From: Sphingopyxis sp. OPL5
GTDB taxonomy: Bacteria > Pseudomonadota > Alphaproteobacteria > Sphingomonadales > Sphingomonadaceae
Length of the DNA: 64,000 nt
Direction of reading: 5' to 3'
NCBI RefSeq assembly: GCF_003797775.2
Contig: NZ_CP060725.1
Location: forward strand, 2,722,001 to 2,786,000
Shown in pieces: positions 37,784 to 47,163 of this stretch. The translations under genes and the position numbers were made by a program. How positions within the stretch are numbered: the first letter of the stretch is position 1; every line of letters begins with the position of its first letter. The notes beneath the pieces were generated by a model, which saw only the letters and a program-made list of their open reading frames with translations, searched no databases and was not told the DNA's origin.

Positions 37784-38122
37784 TCAGTCGCCTTCGCCGG
37801 GTTCGGCGGAGAAGAGCTTCTCGAACTTGCCTTCGACGCCCTTATACTCGTCGGCGTCGGCGGGGCTGTCCTTCTTGACCGTGATGTTCGGCCATTCGGC
37901 GCTGAACTTGGTGTTGATTTCCAGCCATTTTTCCAGCCCGCTCTCGGTGTCGGGCAGGATCGCTTCGGCGGGACATTCGGGTTCGCACACGCCGCAGTCG
38001 ATGCACTCGTTCGGGTTGATGACGAGCATATTCTCGCCTTCGTAGAAGCAGTCGACGGGGCACACCTCGACGCAGTCCATATATTTGCACCGGATGCAGG
38101 CGTCGGTGACGACATAGGTCAT
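37784..38122 (-). CDS. fdxA: Ferredoxin FdxA (3Fe-4S/4Fe-4S, seven-iron type)
   Basis: 112 aa. N-terminal [18 protein letters not shown] and [16 protein letters not shown] supply the Cys ligands of one 3Fe-4S and one 4Fe-4S cluster; the C-terminal half is the alphaproteobacterial FdxA extension ([17 protein letters not shown]). Low-potential electron carrier. Monocistronic between clpP and the S4 gene on the same strand. A Fur-like site lies about 100 bases upstream. Confidence 0.96.
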   Translation of the reverse strand: MTYVVTDACIRCKYMDCVEVCPVDCFYEGENMLVINPNECIDCGVCEPECPAEAILPDTESGLEKWLEINTKFSAEWPNITVKKDSPADADEYKGVEGKFEKLFSAEPGEGD

Positions 38123-38221
38123 GGGTTGGCTCCCTCGGTCGGCGGCATCGCGCCGCCTGTTTGTTGCGATTCCCCGCCTCCTATGCCGCGCGGCGGCGAC
38201 GCGTCAACGCTTTCGGGTAGT

Positions 38222-38236
38222 TGCGAATCACTCTCA
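38222..38236. promoter_or_regulatory. Fur-like site upstream of fdxA
   Basis: TGCGAATCACTCTCA matches 13 of 15 positions of the dyad TGCGAATCATTCGCA and resembles the site at 1157-1171 by the TGCGAAT half. It is 100-114 bases before the fdxA start. Only one half is strong. Confidence 0.3.
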
Positions 38237-38293
38237 CTCGATAGGCGCGCCGCCGCCGTTTGACGGCACAGCTTTTCTGGTCGCGTCGATAGA

Positions 38294-38593
38294 TTAGTTG
38301 CCGATGGCCGACGTGTCGCTGCCCAGCCGCACATAGCAGGCTTGCGCCTCGGATGCGGGGCCGCGGCGGTCGGGGAGGGCGAGCAGGCGGACCACCTCGA
38401 TCCGCTCGCCGACCGGCAGCACCAGGACCTGCCCCGCGTGGACCGGGCACGAGGCGCGCGTCACGCGCCGCCCGTCGAGCCGTATATGCCCCGCCGCGAC
38501 GATCGCTTGCGCCAGACTGCGTGAACGCGCCAGGCGCAGATACCAGAGCAGCTTGTCGAGCCGGATGCTCCCCGTGGCGCTCGGGTGGGTCAT
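38294..38593 (-). CDS. S4-domain RNA-binding protein (Hsp15-like)
   Basis: 99 aa. S4 domain at residues 9-55: IRLDKLLWYLRLARSRSLAQ then IVAAGHIRLDGRRVTRAS. Hsp15 in E. coli binds stalled 50S subunits carrying peptidyl-tRNA. Its ATG follows the helicase stop codon with no base between, so it is translated together with the helicase. Confidence 0.87.
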   Translation of the reverse strand: MTHPSATGSIRLDKLLWYLRLARSRSLAQAIVAAGHIRLDGRRVTRASCPVHAGQVLVLPVGERIEVVRLLALPDRRGPASEAQACYVRLGSDTSAIGN

Positions 38594-41371
38594 TCAATCC
38601 TTCCGCGCATCCGCCAGCATCGCGGCGAGGCCCGCGAAGGGGCTGTGCGGTGACGGTCCGCGTCGTGCCGGGCGGTCGGGGCGATCCGGCCGTGGCGGCG
38701 GGGGCGGCGGCGCGCCGCCCGGTTTGCCCGTCTTGTGCCGCTTGTCCTTGCGCGGCTTGGCGGGCGCCACGACGGGCTGGCCGGTCTTCGCCGCCGCGTC
38801 GGGCCGCGCCGGGTGCGGGCGCCGGCCTTGCTTGCGGCGCGGCTTCTTGTCGCGGCCGCGATGTCCCGACCAGCGCCAGCGGTCGAGTTCGGGCTCGCCG
38901 ACACTGCGAAAGCCGAAGGCCTGGAGCAGCCCGCGCCGCGCGCCGGTGTCGAGTCCCAGCGAGGTCGCCAGCGCCGGGTCGATCGCGAAGCCGGCGGGCG
39001 GCGGGGCCGACGCGACCTCGTGTCCGCCATGATTCTCGTCATGCTCGTCGCCACCGGCGATCGGTGCCGGCGGCTTGGCCTCGGCCTGCAATCGCGCCGC
39101 GTGCGCCTGGCGCGCCAGCCGCTCGGCCATGTCGATGCGCAGCCAGCCTTCGCCGCAGCGGCGGAACCCCGCGATGCCGAGCCCGACGACGGGGCCGTCC
39201 TTCTGCCACACCGCGCCATGCGGCGGCAGCACGGGCAGGCGCCCACCCTGCTGCGCGGCGAGCAAGGCGGCGCGCCAGCGCACCGCCTCGGGTTTCAGCA
39301 GCAAGGGGTGGAACAGATCGAGCGAGCCGATCGTCAGCCCGATCTTGCGCAGCAACGGGCGTTCCTCGGTGCTCATCGCGGCGAGTTGCTCGTCGACGCC
39401 CGTGCGCGCAACAAAGCCGCCACCATCCACAAGCGCCGCCAACAGCGCGCGCGTGCGCGGCGGGGTGAACAGGTCGCCGGCGGCTTCGCCCATCGCCGCA
39501 AGCGGGCCGGCGTGGCGTGCGAGCTGCGCCGCGACGAAGCGCTGCAATCGCTCGACGATCGCCTGCACCTGCGGCACTTCGAGCCGGCGCAACGCCGGTT
39601 CGATCAGGATCGCCGGCTGGACCAAAGTCGGCCCCTTGGCGAGCGTCGCGACGACATCGCCGTGCCAGGCGATTTGCGGCGTCTCGCCCGCCACGCTGAC
39701 CAGCGCCAGCGCCGCATCCTCGCCCTCGGCGAGCGCGGTCGCCCGCCGCGCCATCTCGGCGCGCAGATGCTTTTCCGCCGCCGCGAGCAGCAGCCGATGG
39801 TCGCTCGCACGCGCCTGCGCATCGACCTTGAACTGAAACCCTTTCAGTGTCCCGATCGCCTCGCCGTCGACCGCAACGGTGCCGTCGGCGCCGACCGCGA
39901 CCGGCAGCGCGGCGTGGCGCTGCCCTGCATCGCGGATCAGCAGCGCGAGCCGCCGGTCGACGAAGCGCTGCGCTAGGGCGGCGTGCAGCGCGTCGGACAG
40001 CCGCGTCTCGAGCACTTGCGTCTGCGCGGTCCAGCCCGCCGCATCGGCGATCCAGTCGCCGCGCTGGGCGATGAAACAGAGCGTGCGCACCGCCGCGATC
40101 CGGCTCGCGAGCTGGTCGATGTCGCCCTCGACGATGTCGAGCCGTGCCAGCTTCTTCGCGAACCAGTCGGGGTCGATCATCCCGTCGCCGTTGGTCCGCC
40201 ACTGCCACAGCTTGAACACGGTGCGGCTATGATGCTCGGCGCCGAGCTGCTCGAAATCGGGCAGTCCGCACGCATCCCACAATCGCGCCACCACATCGAA
40301 GTCGCCGCCGCGCGCGCGGACCTCCATGTCTCCCGCCAGATGTTTGAGCACCGCCAGGTCGACCGCCTCGGGCGCCGCGCGCAGGCGGGGGTGCGACGGC
40401 GGCTGCGCGAGGTCGGCGAGCAACTGGTCGAGCGTCGCATAGCCCGGGTTGGGCTCGCGCCAGTAGACGCTCTGCAGCGGCGGGAAATGATGCCCCTCGA
40501 TCGCGTGGATCTCCTCGGGGGTGAAGCCGCCCTGCGGCAGGCCGACGGTCCCGAATGTCCCGTCCTGCTGGTGCCGCCCGGCGCGTCCGGCGATCTGCGC
40601 CATTTCCGACACCGTCAGCCGCCGCAGCCGCCGCCCGTCGAATTTCTGCAGGCTCGCAAAGGCGACATGCTGGACGTCGAGGTTCAGCCCCATGCCGATC
40701 GCGTCGGTCGCGACGAGGTAATCGACCTCGCCGGCCTGGAACATCTCGACCTGCGCGTTGCGGGTGCGCGGGGACAGCGCCCCCATCACCACTGCGGCGC
40801 CGCCCGAAAAACGGCGCAGCATTTCGGCGATCGCATAAACCTCCTCGGCCGAGAAGGCGACGACCGCCGAGCGTTTGGGCAGCCGCGACAGCTTGCACGT
40901 CCCGGCATAGCTCAAGGTCGAAAAACGCGGCCGGGTGATGATCTCGGCCTCGGGCACCAGGTCGCGGACGAGGCCATGGATGCTCGCCGACCCCAGGATC
41001 ATCGTCTCCTCGCGGCCGCGGGCGCGGAGCATCCGGTCGGTGAAGACGTGGCCGCGTTCGGGGTCGGCGCCAAGTTGCGCCTCGTCGATCCCGACGAAGG
41101 CGACGTCGCGCTCGATGGGCAGCGCTTCCATCGTGCCGAGCAGGTAGCGCGCGTCGGGCGGCATGATCCGCTCTTCGCCGGTGACCAGCGCGACCTGCTT
41201 CGGCCCCTTGATGTGGACGACGCGATCGTAAACCTCGCGCGCCAGCAGGCGAAGCGGAAAGCCGATCATGCCGCTCGAATGGGCGGTCAGGCGCTCGACC
41301 GCCAAATGGGTTTTGCCGGTGTTGGTGGGGCCAAGGACGGCCTTGACCGGGCTGGATGCGGGAGACGACAT
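38594..41371 (-). CDS. Suv3-like DEAD-box-type RNA helicase with disordered basic tail
   Basis: About 925 aa from the ATG at 41371. Helicase motifs: GPTNTGKTHLAVERL (Walker A), FVGIDEAQ (motif II, DEAQ), ILGSASIHG (motif III), then motif VI QIAGRAGRHQ. The layout matches the mitochondrial-SUV3/MgpS helicases of alphaproteobacteria, which unwind RNA for degradation. The last about 110 residues are Lys/Arg/Pro-rich (RGRDKKPRRKQGRRPHPARP), likely an RNA-binding tail. An upstream ATG at 41413 adds 14 residues. The 235-base gap to the divergent M23 gene shows no further gene. Confidence 0.88.
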   Translation of the reverse strand: MSSPASSPVKAVLGPTNTGKTHLAVERLTAHSSGMIGFPLRLLAREVYDRVVHIKGPKQVALVTGEERIMPPDARYLLGTMEALPIERDVAFVGIDEAQLGADPERGHVFTDRMLRARGREETMILGSASIHGLVRDLVPEAEIITRPRFSTLSYAGTCKLSRLPKRSAVVAFSAEEVYAIAEMLRRFSGGAAVVMGALSPRTRNAQVEMFQAGEVDYLVATDAIGMGLNLDVQHVAFASLQKFDGRRLRRLTVSEMAQIAGRAGRHQQDGTFGTVGLPQGGFTPEEIHAIEGHHFPPLQSVYWREPNPGYATLDQLLADLAQPPSHPRLRAAPEAVDLAVLKHLAGDMEVRARGGDFDVVARLWDACGLPDFEQLGAEHHSRTVFKLWQWRTNGDGMIDPDWFAKKLARLDIVEGDIDQLASRIAAVRTLCFIAQRGDWIADAAGWTAQTQVLETRLSDALHAALAQRFVDRRLALLIRDAGQRHAALPVAVGADGTVAVDGEAIGTLKGFQFKVDAQARASDHRLLLAAAEKHLRAEMARRATALAEGEDAALALVSVAGETPQIAWHGDVVATLAKGPTLVQPAILIEPALRRLEVPQVQAIVERLQRFVAAQLARHAGPLAAMGEAAGDLFTPPRTRALLAALVDGGGFVARTGVDEQLAAMSTEERPLLRKIGLTIGSLDLFHPLLLKPEAVRWRAALLAAQQGGRLPVLPPHGAVWQKDGPVVGLGIAGFRRCGEGWLRIDMAERLARQAHAARLQAEAKPPAPIAGGDEHDENHGGHEVASAPPPAGFAIDPALATSLGLDTGARRGLLQAFGFRSVGEPELDRWRWSGHRGRDKKPRRKQGRRPHPARPDAAAKTGQPVVAPAKPRKDKRHKTGKPGGAPPPPPPRPDRPDRPARRGPSPHSPFAGLAAMLADARKD

Positions 41372-41606
41372 TTTCTTAATGGCCAAGCTGGCATGGCCCG
41401 CGTTGCGGTGCAACAGCGGATCGACGGATGGCGCCGTGAAAGGTCATTTTCTTTTGTTTCACGTCATATCCCACCTCGGCCACGGCTCGCCGCAAGCGCT
41501 TTCGTGCCCCGGCCCATTAAATTGACTTTAACGACCTTTCTTTACAGACGAGCAGTCGGAAACAACATCGGCGGCGTTCGCGCGGGAGGCGGGAGCGGCG
41601 ATCCGA

Positions 41607-43211
41607 GTGGGGGTTGCAGTCTTGTTCCAGCGTCACGAACCCATCGCGGGCATGACCGGCAATGCCGCCGCGCTGTCGATGACGCAGGCGATATCCTTCG
41701 GACGCAACGGCGTCGTCGACCCCGCCCCCGACCTCAAATGGCATGAAGGCTGGCGCGACCGGCTCGCCAATCTCGACCTCGCGCCCGACCTCGGCGACGA
41801 TATCGGGTCGCGGACATGGTGGCGCGGGCTCGCGACGCTGACCGCGCTGTGCGCCGCCGCCATTTCGACCTTTCCCGGCATCCAGCCGCTGCAGGCCGGC
41901 GGCGCCCCGGCGCTCGCCGCCGCCGATTTCAACGAAGCCCGGGCGCAGATGATCGTACCGCTCGCGCTCGGCGGCGACACCGGGCGGCACATGGCGGCGA
42001 CCGACGCCGTCCGCCCGCTCACCCAGACCCCCGAACGGCCGCAAATCGAACTCACCGCCACGCTGGGCAGCGGCGACAGCTTCGCGCGCCTGCTCGAACG
42101 CTCGGGCGTTGGCAGCGCCGATGCGCAGGCGCTCGCGAGCCAGGTGTCGGGCGCGGTGCCGCTCGCCGACATCGCACCGGGCACGCGCATCGACCTGATC
42201 CTCGGCCGCCGCGCCGCGCGCACCATGCCGCGCCCGGTCGACGCGCTCGCGATGCGTGCACGCTTCGACCTGCGTATCGAGATGGAGCGCGTCGATGGCC
42301 GCCTCGTCATGCGCCGCATTCCGATCGCGGTCGACGCGACGCCGCTGCGCATCCGCGGCCGCGTCGGTGACAGCCTCTATCGCTCGGCGCGCGCCGCCGG
42401 CGCCCCGCCCGAGGCGATCCAGGCCTATCTCCGCGTCATCGGCAAACAGATTTCGGTCGCCAGCGATGTCCGTGCCGGCGACGAATATGACATCATCGTC
42501 GACTATCGCCGCGCCGAAACCGGCGAGAGCGAAGTCGGCAAATTGCTCTATGCCGGACTCGTGCGCGGCGGAAAGCAGAAGCTGTCGATGATCGAATGGA
42601 ATGTCGACGGCCGGGTGCAATGGTTCGAGGCATCGGGCGCCGGCGAGACGCGCGGCGGTATGGTCCGCCCGACCAACGGCCGCCAGACCTCGGGCTTCGG
42701 CATGCGCCGCCACCCGATCCTCGGTTACAAGCGTATGCACAGCGGTGTCGATTTCGGCGGCGGCTATGGCGCCCCCATCTATGCGGTCAGCGACGGCGTG
42801 GTCTCGATCGCCGGACGCCATGGCGGCTTCGGCAATTTCGTCAAGCTCAGCCATGGCGGCGGCGTCGGGACCGGTTACGGCCATATGAGCCGCATCGCGG
42901 TCCGCCCCGGCCAGCGCGTCAATCGCGGCCAGGTGATCGGCTATATCGGTTCGACCGGCCTCTCGACCGGCCCGCACCTCCATTTCGAAGTCTATCGCAA
43001 CGGCGTCGCGGTGAACCCCGCGACCGCCAGCTTCGTCACCCGCGCGCAGCTCGAGGGCAAGGCGCTCGCCGACTTCCGCGCCCGTATCCGCCAGCTCACC
43101 GCGGTGACTCCGGGCGCCGCGCTGACCCCGGTGGCAGCGAAGCAGGCCGAAGCGCCGAAGCTCGGGAGCCTGTCCGACGTTGCATCGAAACGCGTCGGCG
43201 GCGGCATCTGA
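41607..43211 (+). CDS. M23-family peptidoglycan peptidase
   Basis: 534 aa with a GTG start at 41607 (GGAGGCGGGAG just upstream); an in-frame ATG at 41652 is an alternative. One membrane segment near residues 75-95 (GLATLTALCAAAISTFPGI) anchors it in the inner membrane. The periplasmic part has a LysM/OapA-like region and the C-terminal M23 domain with zinc ligands: HSGVDFGG (His and Asp), YGHM and GPHLHFEVY. It would cut peptide cross-bridges of peptidoglycan or act as an activator if inactive, but the ligands look intact. Confidence 0.9.
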   Translation: MGVAVLFQRHEPIAGMTGNAAALSMTQAISFGRNGVVDPAPDLKWHEGWRDRLANLDLAPDLGDDIGSRTWWRGLATLTALCAAAISTFPGIQPLQAGGAPALAAADFNEARAQMIVPLALGGDTGRHMAATDAVRPLTQTPERPQIELTATLGSGDSFARLLERSGVGSADAQALASQVSGAVPLADIAPGTRIDLILGRRAARTMPRPVDALAMRARFDLRIEMERVDGRLVMRRIPIAVDATPLRIRGRVGDSLYRSARAAGAPPEAIQAYLRVIGKQISVASDVRAGDEYDIIVDYRRAETGESEVGKLLYAGLVRGGKQKLSMIEWNVDGRVQWFEASGAGETRGGMVRPTNGRQTSGFGMRRHPILGYKRMHSGVDFGGGYGAPIYAVSDGVVSIAGRHGGFGNFVKLSHGGGVGTGYGHMSRIAVRPGQRVNRGQVIGYIGSTGLSTGPHLHFEVYRNGVAVNPATASFVTRAQLEGKALADFRARIRQLTAVTPGAALTPVAAKQAEAPKLGSLSDVASKRVGGGI

Positions 43212-43219
43212 CCAGCTTA

Positions 43220-43242
43220 CCCCTCCCCCCGAAGGGGAGGGG
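43220..43242. terminator. Hairpin after the M23 peptidase gene
   Basis: CCCCTCCCC-CCGAA-GGGGAGGGG: 9-bp perfect stem, 8 bases after the stop. No T-run. Same hairpin type as at 24192, 47164 and 47301. Confidence 0.5.
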
Positions 43243-43296
43243 CCTAAATAGCCAATATCCATTGGCCCTGTGCCATCACCCCGCTATGCACGCGCC

Positions 43297-44295
43297 ATGA
43301 CTCGCGCCGCCTTTCCCGACCTCCGCCTGCGCCGGACCCGCCGCACCGCATGGAGCCGCGCCATGGTGCGCGAAAATCACCTCACCCCCGCCAACCTCAT
43401 CTGGCCGCTGTTCGTTTGCGCCGGCGAGGACGTCGAGGAACCGATCGCCAGCCTGCCCGGCGTGTCGCGCTGGTCGGTCGACCTGATCGTCGAACGCGCG
43501 GGCGAGGCGATCGCCGCCGGCATCCCGTGCCTCGCGCTCTTTCCCTATACCGAGGCCGATCGGCGCAGCGAGGATGGCGCCGAGGCGCTCAATCCCGACA
43601 ATCTCATGTGCCGCGCGGTGCGCGCGATCAAGGCGGCGCATGGCGACGCCATCGGCGTGCTGACCGACGTCGCGCTCGATCCTTACACCAGCCATGGGCA
43701 GGACGGGCTGGTCGACGATGACGGCCGCGTCCTCAACGACGAGACGGTTAACGTGCTCGTCGGCCAGGCGCTGAACCAGGCACGCGCCGGTGCCGACATC
43801 ATCGCGCCCAGCGACATGATGGACGGCCGCATCGGCGCGATCCGCGCCGCCCTCGAGGGCGAGGGTTTCGGCCATGTCCAGATCATGAGCTATGCCGCCA
43901 AATATGCCTCGGCCTTCTATGGCCCCTTCCGCGACGCGGTCGGCTCGCGCGGCCTCTTGAAGGGCGACAAAAAGGGCTATCAGATGGATCCCGCCAACGC
44001 CGAAGAGGCGCTGCGTGAGGTCGAAATGGACCTTGCCGAGGGCGCCGACAGCGTCATGGTCAAGCCCGGCCTGCCCTATCTCGATATCGTCCGCGCGGTG
44101 AAGCAGCGCTTCGAAGTGCCCGTCTTCGCCTATCAGGTGTCGGGCGAATATGCGATGATCGAGGCGGCGGCGGCGGCGGGCGCGGGCGACCGCGACGCGC
44201 TCGTCCTCGAAACCCTGCTCGCCTTTCGCCGCGCCGGCGCCTCGGGCATCCTGACCTATCATGCGCTCCACGCGGCGAGACTGCTTGGCGCATGA
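43297..44295 (+). CDS. hemB: Delta-aminolevulinic acid dehydratase (porphobilinogen synthase)
   Basis: 332 aa. It condenses two 5-aminolevulinate molecules to porphobilinogen in haem synthesis. Schiff-base lysines are in SYAAKYASAFYGPFRD and MVKPGLPYLDI. The metal site reads DVALDPYTSHGQDG, with Asp in place of the Cys triad, so it is the Mg-stimulated, zinc-independent type common in alphaproteobacteria. The ATG at 43297 starts MTRAAFPDLRLRR; a GTG at 43270 is less likely. Confidence 0.97.
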   Translation: MTRAAFPDLRLRRTRRTAWSRAMVRENHLTPANLIWPLFVCAGEDVEEPIASLPGVSRWSVDLIVERAGEAIAAGIPCLALFPYTEADRRSEDGAEALNPDNLMCRAVRAIKAAHGDAIGVLTDVALDPYTSHGQDGLVDDDGRVLNDETVNVLVGQALNQARAGADIIAPSDMMDGRIGAIRAALEGEGFGHVQIMSYAAKYASAFYGPFRDAVGSRGLLKGDKKGYQMDPANAEEALREVEMDLAEGADSVMVKPGLPYLDIVRAVKQRFEVPVFAYQVSGEYAMIEAAAAAGAGDRDALVLETLLAFRRAGASGILTYHALHAARLLGA

Positions 44296-44356
44296 TCCGC
44301 TCCGCCTGGGCCTTTCCGACTGAGCCTTTCCGTTTGAACAAGGGACCGACCCGATA

Positions 44357-46606
44357 ATGACGGCAACACCGCGGCGCTGGCTTTTTGTGCTGACCATCCT
44401 GGTCGGCAGCTTCCTTCTCTTCCAGGTTCAGCCGATGGTCGCGCGCATGGTGCTGCCCAAATTGGGCGGTGCCCCGGCGGTGTGGAACAGCGCGATGCTG
44501 GTCTATCAGGCGCTGCTGCTCGGCGGCTATGCCTATGCGCATTGGCTCGGTCGCTTCCAGGTGCGGCGCCAGGCGATGATCCATGTCGCGCTGCTGCTGC
44601 TCGCCGCGCTGTGGCTGCCGATCGGCATCGCCGCCATCGCGCCGCCGGCGCCGGGGCAAGAGGCGCTGTGGGTGCCGCTCTTGCTGCTCGCCTCGATCGG
44701 CCCGGTGTTTTTCGCGGTCTCGGCGCAGGCACCGCTGATCCAGCGGTGGTTCGCCGCGGACACCCGTGCGGGCGATCCCTATTATCTCTACGCCGCCTCG
44801 AACCTCGGCAGCTTTGCGGGGCTGATCTCCTATCCCGCGCTCGTCGAACCCAATCTGCCGCTCGCGGCGCAAAGCTGGGGCTGGACCGCCGGCTATGCAC
44901 TGCTTGTCGGGCTCGTCGCTGCCGCTGGGGCGGCGCGCTGGCGCAGCCATGCGGTCGCGGCCGCCGATACCGCGCCCGTCGCCGACGAACCGCGCCCGAC
45001 GCTGCGGCGCCAGCTCCACTGGCTGCTCATTGCCGCCGTACCGTCGGGGTTGATGCTGTCGACGACGACGCACCTCACCACCGACATCGTCGCCATGCCC
45101 TTGCTGTGGGTGCTGCCGCTCGGCCTCTATCTGCTCAGCTTCGTGGTCGCCTTTTCCAACGCCGATCCCCTCAAGCAGACCTTCCGCGTGCTCGCGCCCG
45201 CGGTGCTGCTGATCGCGGGCGGACAGGCGCTGCTCAGCACCGGCGGCGGGTCGATGCTCGTCGCGCTGATGAGCCTCGTCATGCTGTTCGTCGTCGCCAC
45301 CGCGCTCCATGACTATCTCCACCATCTGCGTCCCGCGCCGCAGCATCTGACGCTCTTCTATCTCGTCATGTCGGCGGGCGGCGTGGTCGGCGGCCTCTTT
45401 GCGGCGCTGTTTGCGCCGTTGCTGTTCGACTGGGTCTATGAACATCCCTTGCTGGTGCTCGCGGCGGCCGCCTTGCTGCCGCTGCCCGCCTTCCTGCCGT
45501 GGAACGAGTGGCTGAAGGTCCGGAGGCCTTTGCCCTTCGTCATCGCCATGCTGCTCGTCGCCGCCTTCGCCTGCTGGAATCTGGCGCAGGGCTGGGATGG
45601 CACCTTCCAGGGCAGCAATGGCCTTTGGGCGGGGCTGATCCTGCTCATCGGCCTGCTCGTCATCGGCTGGCGCTGGGCCTATGTCACCGCGCTCGCGCTG
45701 TTGATGTTGGGGGTCGGCGGGGTCGATACGCTCGAAAAGGGCGAGCATGGCATGCGGACGCGCAGTTATTTCGGCGTCTATACGGTCACCGACGACCCGC
45801 AAAATCATCAGCGGCGCCTTGCGCACGGCACCACGCTGCACGGGCTTCAGAACACACAGCCCGGACGCGAGATCGAACCCACCACTTACTATGGCCATCA
45901 GTCGGGGGTCGGGCTGACGCTCGACAAGGCCAGCGAACTTGCCGGCCCCGATGCCGCGGTCGGCATCGTCGGGCTGGGGGCGGGCACGCTGTCCTGCTAT
46001 CGCAAGCCCGGCCAGCAATGGACGATCTTCGAGATCGACCCGGTGATGGTCGACATCGCGCGCGACCCGTCGAAATTCACCTTCCTTTCGAAATGCGCGG
46101 GCGACACGCCGATCGTCATCGGCGACGCGCGACTGCAGATCGAAAAACGGCCCCCGGCGCAGTTCGATATCCTTGTGATCGACGCCTTCTCGTCGGATGC
46201 GATCCCCCTCCATCTGCTGACCGAGGAAGCGATCGGCATTTATGCCCGCGCGCTCAAGCCCGACGGGGTGCTGCTCATCCATATCTCGAACCGGTTCTTC
46301 GATCTGGAACCCGTGCTCGCGGCTGAAGCCAAGGCGCGCGGGTGGACCGCCGCGATTCGCATGGATACCGCCGGGCAGGACGATCCGACGAGCGCGCTCA
46401 CGGGGTCGAACTGGGTCGCCTTTACCGCGACGCCGCAGCGGATGGTGCAGTTGACCGGGGGCATCCGTCCGCGCGAAAAAGCGTTCGACAACGGCGTCTG
46501 GGTACCGCTCGAGGCACGCGAGGGATTTGCGCGATGGACCGATGATTATGCCTCGACTCTGCCGATCCTGATCTGGAAGAATATCATCGGAGGCCGCAGC
46601 GAATGA
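44357..46606 (+). CDS. Membrane-fused spermidine synthase-like protein
   Basis: 749 aa. The N-terminal about 440 residues hold some 12-14 membrane helices (first: WLFVLTILVGSFLLFQVQPM). The C-terminal cytoplasmic part is a Rossmann methyltransferase/spermidine-synthase domain: VGIVGLGAGTLSCY (SAM loop), WTIFEIDPVMVDIA and DILVIDAFSSDAIP. The fused form is widespread, but aminopropyl transfer has not been shown for most members. The stop overlaps the start of the carbonic-anhydrase-like gene (ATGA). Confidence 0.87.
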   Translation: MTATPRRWLFVLTILVGSFLLFQVQPMVARMVLPKLGGAPAVWNSAMLVYQALLLGGYAYAHWLGRFQVRRQAMIHVALLLLAALWLPIGIAAIAPPAPGQEALWVPLLLLASIGPVFFAVSAQAPLIQRWFAADTRAGDPYYLYAASNLGSFAGLISYPALVEPNLPLAAQSWGWTAGYALLVGLVAAAGAARWRSHAVAAADTAPVADEPRPTLRRQLHWLLIAAVPSGLMLSTTTHLTTDIVAMPLLWVLPLGLYLLSFVVAFSNADPLKQTFRVLAPAVLLIAGGQALLSTGGGSMLVALMSLVMLFVVATALHDYLHHLRPAPQHLTLFYLVMSAGGVVGGLFAALFAPLLFDWVYEHPLLVLAAAALLPLPAFLPWNEWLKVRRPLPFVIAMLLVAAFACWNLAQGWDGTFQGSNGLWAGLILLIGLLVIGWRWAYVTALALLMLGVGGVDTLEKGEHGMRTRSYFGVYTVTDDPQNHQRRLAHGTTLHGLQNTQPGREIEPTTYYGHQSGVGLTLDKASELAGPDAAVGIVGLGAGTLSCYRKPGQQWTIFEIDPVMVDIARDPSKFTFLSKCAGDTPIVIGDARLQIEKRPPAQFDILVIDAFSSDAIPLHLLTEEAIGIYARALKPDGVLLIHISNRFFDLEPVLAAEAKARGWTAAIRMDTAGQDDPTSALTGSNWVAFTATPQRMVQLTGGIRPREKAFDNGVWVPLEAREGFARWTDDYASTLPILIWKNIIGGRSE

Positions 46607-47160
46607 CTCGAACCGACATCAGCATCATCACGGTCAACGGCAAGACGCCGCGGATCGACCCCAGCGCCTTCATCGCGCCCGGTTGCCGGATCATCGGCGA
46701 CGTGACGATCGGCCCCGACGTCAGCATCTGGTATAATTGCGTGCTGCGCGCCGATGTCAGCCATATCGTCGTCGGCGCGCGCTCGAACATCCAGGACGGG
46801 ACCGTCGTCCATTGCGATGGCCCGATGCCGCACCGCCCGGAAGGCTATCCGACGATCATCGGCGAGGATGTTCTGATCGGCCATCTCGCGATGGTCCATG
46901 GCTGCGTGCTGGCAGACCGGGCTTTCGTCGGGCTGAAAGCGACGGTGATGAATGGTTGCCGGATCGGCAGCGATGCGATGCTTGCCGCGGGGGCGCTACT
47001 CACCGAGAATAAGGAAATCCCCGGCCGCGAACTGTGGGCGGGTTCGCCCGCGCGCCGCGTGCGCGAGATCGGCGACGAACAGGCCGCGGGCATGCAGGCC
47101 GGCGTCGCGCATTATGTGCTCAACGGCCGCATGCACAAGGCGGCGGTCGAGGGCGAATAA
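46603..47160 (+). CDS. Gamma-carbonic anhydrase family protein (left-handed beta helix)
   Basis: 185 aa. Hexapeptide repeats form the beta helix (PGCRIIGDVTIGPDVSIWYN, LIGHLAMVHGCVLADRAFVG). Metal-binding His candidates: VHCDG, GHLAM and VHGC. Members are trimers binding zinc or iron; whether this one hydrates CO2 or is a PaaY-like thioesterase is not clear. Coupled to the upstream gene by a 4-base overlap. Confidence 0.88.
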   Translation: MTRTDISIITVNGKTPRIDPSAFIAPGCRIIGDVTIGPDVSIWYNCVLRADVSHIVVGARSNIQDGTVVHCDGPMPHRPEGYPTIIGEDVLIGHLAMVHGCVLADRAFVGLKATVMNGCRIGSDAMLAAGALLTENKEIPGRELWAGSPARRVREIGDEQAAGMQAGVAHYVLNGRMHKAAVEGE

Positions 47161-47163
47161 TCT

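Noticed and set aside
41522..41548. TTGACT...TACAGA promoter match upstream of the M23 gene
   Set aside because: Spacing is 15 bases and the -10 match is poor, so I did not list it.
41517..43262. Open frame of 581 codons on the minus strand opposite the M23 peptidase
   Set aside because: Shadow of a gene with intact zinc ligands; composition is atypical for a protein.
44060..46282. Long open frame (740 codons) on the minus strand opposite the spermidine-synthase-like gene
   Set aside because: Arg/Gln/Asp-rich composition with no domain, exactly antisense to a gene with clear membrane helices and motifs. Typical shadow frame in GC-rich DNA.
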